Shown piece after piece: positions 61,129 to 64,000 of a stretch of 64,000 bases of DNA (its first letter is position 1; every line of letters begins with the position of its first letter). A model generated the notes under the pieces. It had not been told where the DNA came from, ran no database searches, and saw nothing but the letters and a program-made list of their open reading frames with translations. The DNA comes from Paenibacillus hemerocallicola (GTDB lineage Bacteria > Bacillota > Bacilli > Paenibacillales > NBRC-103111), in NCBI RefSeq assembly GCF_006265175.1, contig NZ_VDCQ01000007.1:1-64000 (forward strand), in the 5' to 3' direction. Position numbers and translations under genes: made by a program.

Positions 61129-62466
61129 TTAAAATCCTGGGGTTTTGGCGACTCTGTTCAGCTTCTCGTATTCTTTATACCAGTCGTCGTAAGCCGCTTT
61201 AATGTCTTTGCCCGAGAACATCGACTGCCATAGCACGCCCGAATCCCCGTACTGGAACCCGGTCAGGAATTCATTCAAATAAGAGTTCGTAACCGGAATT
61301 TGATTGTCCGCCAATTTTTTTTCATAGTCGATCTGCCAGGCGGATTTTTTCGTCGGAAACCCTTTGTAAGGACTGGCGCCTTTAAACGGCTTTACGGATA
61401 TGGCGAAGTTCTCCGCTGTCATCACGTAGTTGATAAATTGCTGCGCCGTCTCTTTATGCGGAGAATTTCTCGGAATGGCGAACGCCCGGAGCGTCAGACC
61501 GACGACTCCGCTAATATAATCATTCGACAAGGTAAAAGGCATCATGCTAACGTTGTTGACCGCGTCTCCCCCGATTCTCTCGAAATCGGTATACAGCCAG
61601 TCGCCCACCATCACCATCCCGGACTTGCCTTCCAACACTTTTTTCCAAGCCGCATCTCCGTACGGAAGCGATAGGGCGTCTTTGTTCGTATAAGGCTTTA
61701 ACGCCAAGACACGCTCCGCGAGTTCGATAAAGGCCGGTTCTTGAGACGCCTTCGTTTGGTTCGTTCTGATTTTCTGGGCAAGACTCGGGTCTTTCTGCAT
61801 GACATGAACGCCGCCGAGCGCCGGAATCATTTCATGGGTCCACGAATCTTTGCCGGGGATTACAATCGGTTCGACGCCCGTTGCCTGGATCGCCTTCAGC
61901 GCATCGACAAGCTGCCGATAGTTCATCAGGGGAAGCTTGACTCCCGCTTTCTCCAGCACTTCTTTATTGTAAATGGCGCCGTAATAGCCGATCGGAGCCG
62001 CGTAAGCCTGATACACCTTATCGTTCTCAGAGATGACTTTCTTGACGCTCGGTTCCATCAGATTGGTCCACGGACCGCTTAACGGCTCCAGAAAATTGTA
62101 AGGAATATACTGCGATCCGGCGTTGGTCATGATAAGATCCGGCGCGTCGCCCGTGGAAATCTTGGTCGTTATGATGTTAAGCGCCTGCTCCGGCGGAACC
62201 ATATCTATCGTGATTTTATTGCCGGTCTCCGCCTCGTACTTCTTAATAATTTCCGCCAAACCTTCCGATTTGCCCCAATCGTTGTTGACAAGCAGGCGCA
62301 TTTCGACCGGTTTTTTAGTGCCTGAAGCGCTTTCATTACCGCCCTCCTTTTTTCCCTGTCCGCCTCCGGTCGCCGTGTCGGACGCGTTTTTGCCGCATGC
62401 CGAGACCAACAGTGCAAGTACGAGCATCAGAACCCATGCGAATCTTTTTTTTGATCTGCTCATCAT
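61129..62466 (-). CDS. carbohydrate ABC transporter substrate-binding lipoprotein
   Basis: A 445-aa binding protein. The signal peptide ends in lipobox LLVSAC (Cys about 24), followed by a Gly/Ser/Thr-rich tether. The mature protein is of the family-1 sugar-binding type (LLVNNDWGKSEGLAEIIKKY, APDLIMTNAGSQYIPYN, IPRNSPHKETAQQFINYVM). It is the first gene of the operon and divergent from the YesM-family kinase, which probably controls its expression through a response regulator outside the window. Confidence 0.95.
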   Translation of the reverse strand: MMSRSKKRFAWVLMLVLALLVSACGKNASDTATGGGQGKKEGGNESASGTKKPVEMRLLVNNDWGKSEGLAEIIKKYEAETGNKITIDMVPPEQALNIITTKISTGDAPDLIMTNAGSQYIPYNFLEPLSGPWTNLMEPSVKKVISENDKVYQAYAAPIGYYGAIYNKEVLEKAGVKLPLMNYRQLVDALKAIQATGVEPIVIPGKDSWTHEMIPALGGVHVMQKDPSLAQKIRTNQTKASQEPAFIELAERVLALKPYTNKDALSLPYGDAAWKKVLEGKSGMVMVGDWLYTDFERIGGDAVNNVSMMPFTLSNDYISGVVGLTLRAFAIPRNSPHKETAQQFINYVMTAENFAISVKPFKGASPYKGFPTKKSAWQIDYEKKLADNQIPVTNSYLNEFLTGFQYGDSGVLWQSMFSGKDIKAAYDDWYKEYEKLNRVAKTPGF

Positions 62467-62492
62467 GTCCCCATTCCCCTTCGGTGTATGAT

Positions 62493-62510
62493 TTGTGTGA
62501 ACCGGTTACA
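62493..62510. promoter_or_regulatory. LacI/CcpA-like site upstream of the binding-protein operon
   Basis: TTGTGTGAACCGGTTACA contains the palindrome AACCGGTT (62500-62507), flanked by TGTG and ACA, resembling a catabolite-responsive or LacI-family site with one extra base. It lies 27-44 bp upstream of the binding-protein start. The fit to the CcpA consensus is imperfect. Confidence 0.4.
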
Positions 62511-62642
62511 TGTTTATCTTAAACAGCTGCGGAAGCAAGTGAAATAGAAAATCTTCTTTTCATCATCTGGATAATCTTCGCAGTTTCCCGGAAACGGGTA
62601 AGTCGGCCGCCAATCGTGTTATAGTGGAAAGGGGGGACTCGA

Positions 62643-64000
62643 ATGAAGCTCGGCAGGAACCTACAAAACCGTTTCTTTATCTCCTATTCGCTTGTCTTAT
62701 TATTGATCGCCGTGTGCGTCAGCGTTCCGATGTATCTGTATCTGCATCGAAACATCGAGCGAAATTTGATCATCTCCATTAACGAGACGGTTACGACGAC
62801 AGCCGAACGGCTGGAAAATAGCCGCATGCAGTTCGAGAATATAAGCAACCAGCTGTATTTGGATAAGGACGCCGACGGGAAAACGGTGCTGCAGTATTTG
62901 CGGCAAATGTCCGAGAATCCGTTTTCTTTCGAATTTCACCAATCGAGGCGCGCCGTGGAAGGCTTCCTCTTCCTTACTTCGACGATCTATTCCGATATCG
63001 ACAGAATCAGTTTGTATACGGATAACGGCAGCGCGCTTTCCAATCGCTTCGATGTGGATGAACCGTCACTTGCGGCCGTTGGCCGTGCCCGCTTTCATGA
63101 AACCGCTTCCTCCGAAGGGGAGCTCATCATTCGATTTGCCGATTCCGATCCCGTCTTTGCGAAAGAAGCCGTGCCCGTCTTCAGCTTCATTCGCTTGCTG
63201 GCGCCGTTCGAGAACCGGTTTGCGATATTGGAAGCCCAGTATACGGTTAACGAAATTATGCCCGCTGATAAACTGGCGCATATTCAAGGCGCCGTTCTCA
63301 ATGTGTTGGACCGCGACCGGCAGATTTTGTATTCGAGTGGCGACAGCAACTTGACTCCGTACGCGGCGAACTATCAATATGAACAGAAATTGTCCAAATC
63401 AGGTCTGACGATCCAGATCATCGCACCCAAGCATGAGGCGTTTAGGCCGCTTAACGTATTCAGAGACGTGACCATCCTGTCCGTGGCCGCGCTGATCGTT
63501 TTCTCCATGCTCGTGTTTTATTTGCTCTCTCGCGTGCTTACCCTGCCGTTGAAAAAGCTGAAAAAGGCGATTGACTCGATCGATCTTCACGACGGCCAGC
63601 CCGACATCGATAATATGTTCCATATGGATGAAATCGAATCCATCAACCGCTCCTTCCGGCGAATGACCGACCGGTTGCATCATTCCTTGGAGGAGACGAT
63701 CAGGTTTCGGACGCAGCAGCTTCAATCCCATTTCGACGCGCTGCAATCCCAGATCAATCCTCATTTTCTGTTCAATATGCTGGGCGTAATCCAAGCCTCG
63801 GCCGAGAACGGGCACAATGCCCGGGTCGTGCATCTCTGCAGCAATCTGGCCAGCTTCCTGAGCTATTCGATTGCGACCACTTCGCCTGTCACGACGCTGG
63901 ACAAAGAGTTGGCATTTACCGTCAAATATTTGGAGCTGATGCAAAGCCGCTATTTGCACCGGCTGCAATATCGGATAGAAACGGACGAAAGTATGGAGGG
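62643..64000 (+). CDS. YesM-family sensor histidine kinase (partial, runs off the edge)
   Basis: Open from ATG 62643 to the window end (452 codons visible). A first membrane helix (RFFISYSLVLLLIAVCVSV) is followed by an extracytoplasmic sensor of about 240 residues, then a second helix (ILSVAALIVFSMLVFYLLSR) and a HAMP domain (TLPLKKLKKAIDSIDLHDG). The His_kinase domain follows with ALQSQINPHFLFNML, where His is the phosphorylated residue. GGGGGACTCGA precedes the ATG. Such kinases sense extracellular sugars and pair with a YesN-type AraC response regulator, usually the next gene, here outside the window. Confidence 0.93.
   Translation, partial: MKLGRNLQNRFFISYSLVLLLIAVCVSVPMYLYLHRNIERNLIISINETVTTTAERLENSRMQFENISNQLYLDKDADGKTVLQYLRQMSENPFSFEFHQSRRAVEGFLFLTSTIYSDIDRISLYTDNGSALSNRFDVDEPSLAAVGRARFHETASSEGELIIRFADSDPVFAKEAVPVFSFIRLLAPFENRFAILEAQYTVNEIMPADKLAHIQGAVLNVLDRDRQILYSSGDSNLTPYAANYQYEQKLSKSGLTIQIIAPKHEAFRPLNVFRDVTILSVAALIVFSMLVFYLLSRVLTLPLKKLKKAIDSIDLHDGQPDIDNMFHMDEIESINRSFRRMTDRLHHSLEETIRFRTQQLQSHFDALQSQINPHFLFNMLGVIQASAENGHNARVVHLCSNLASFLSYSIATTSPVTTLDKELAFTVKYLELMQSRYLHRLQYRIETDESME

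Noticed and set aside
1-64000. tRNA or rRNA genes
   Set aside because: No tRNA cloverleaf with a TTCGA-type loop or conserved rRNA segment was seen while reading; a dedicated scan was not possible.

Overview
The window looks like a chromosome segment of a moderately high-GC Paenibacillus/Cohnella-type Firmicute. Three things suggest this: strong GGAGG-type ribosome binding sites before nearly every gene; many carbohydrate-uptake and glycoside-catabolism operons of the soil Paenibacillaceae type (lipoprotein binding proteins, MalF/MalG-like permeases, a YesM-type sensor kinase, ROK, LacI and AraC regulators); and an abundance of PadR, TetR and MarR regulators paired with exporters. The assignment is by gene style only. 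No rRNA, tRNA, CRISPR array or intact IS element was found.

Layout. 1-1.6 kb: a 123-bp-spaced repeat and a LacI regulator. 1.8-2.7 kb: a dispersed intergenic element with an internal 112-bp tandem expansion, then a terminator and a 15-bp minisatellite. 2.7-7.3 kb (minus): an operon of two Gfo/Idh/MocA oxidoreductases, a DUF993 aldolase-like protein and a TIM-barrel isomerase/epimerase. 7.5-8.6 kb: a membrane protein divergent from a PadR regulator. 9.1-12.8 kb: an AraC regulator and a GH106-like hydrolase. 13-15.8 kb: a decayed gene, an unrecognised 364-aa protein and an esterase. 16-20.1 kb: a MITE-like element, a third Gfo/Idh protein, an M20 amidohydrolase and an unusual regulator with a degenerate GGDEF signature. 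20.6-24.4 kb: two-subunit L-serine dehydratase, a DapA-like aldolase and an NAD epimerase. 24.6-32.6 kb: TetR/membrane protein, MarR/MFS exporter, an alpha/beta hydrolase, small proteins, an SDR, CheX and YitT. 32.8-38 kb: a two-component system, an AraC fragment and a chemoreceptor. 38.1-43.1 kb: an MFS exporter with PadR, a VOC protein, LysR and a PHP phosphatase.

43.3-52.0 kb (minus) is the most unusual block: two neutral-ceramidase-domain proteins, a DegT/DnrJ aminotransferase, two orphan substrate-binding lipoproteins, and between those a Tat-exported protein with adhesin-head repeats and a C-terminal phage-type S74 self-cleaving chaperone. A ROK regulator lies just upstream. Both ceramidase-like proteins have Gly where the family's catalytic Ser sits (GDVGP for GDVSP), so their chemistry is unlikely to be ordinary ceramidase chemistry.

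53.9-54.8 kb is a graveyard of broken genes. 54.8-62.5 kb (minus) is a complete glycoside-uptake operon: a binding lipoprotein, two permeases, a GH51-like and a GH39-like glycosidase and an M24-fold protein lacking most metal ligands. It is divergent from a YesM-family sensor kinase that runs off the right edge.

Several intergenic regions share palindromic TAACGGAA...TTCCGTTA or AATAGCGGAAC-type motifs, and one approximately 340-540 bp element occurs three times.
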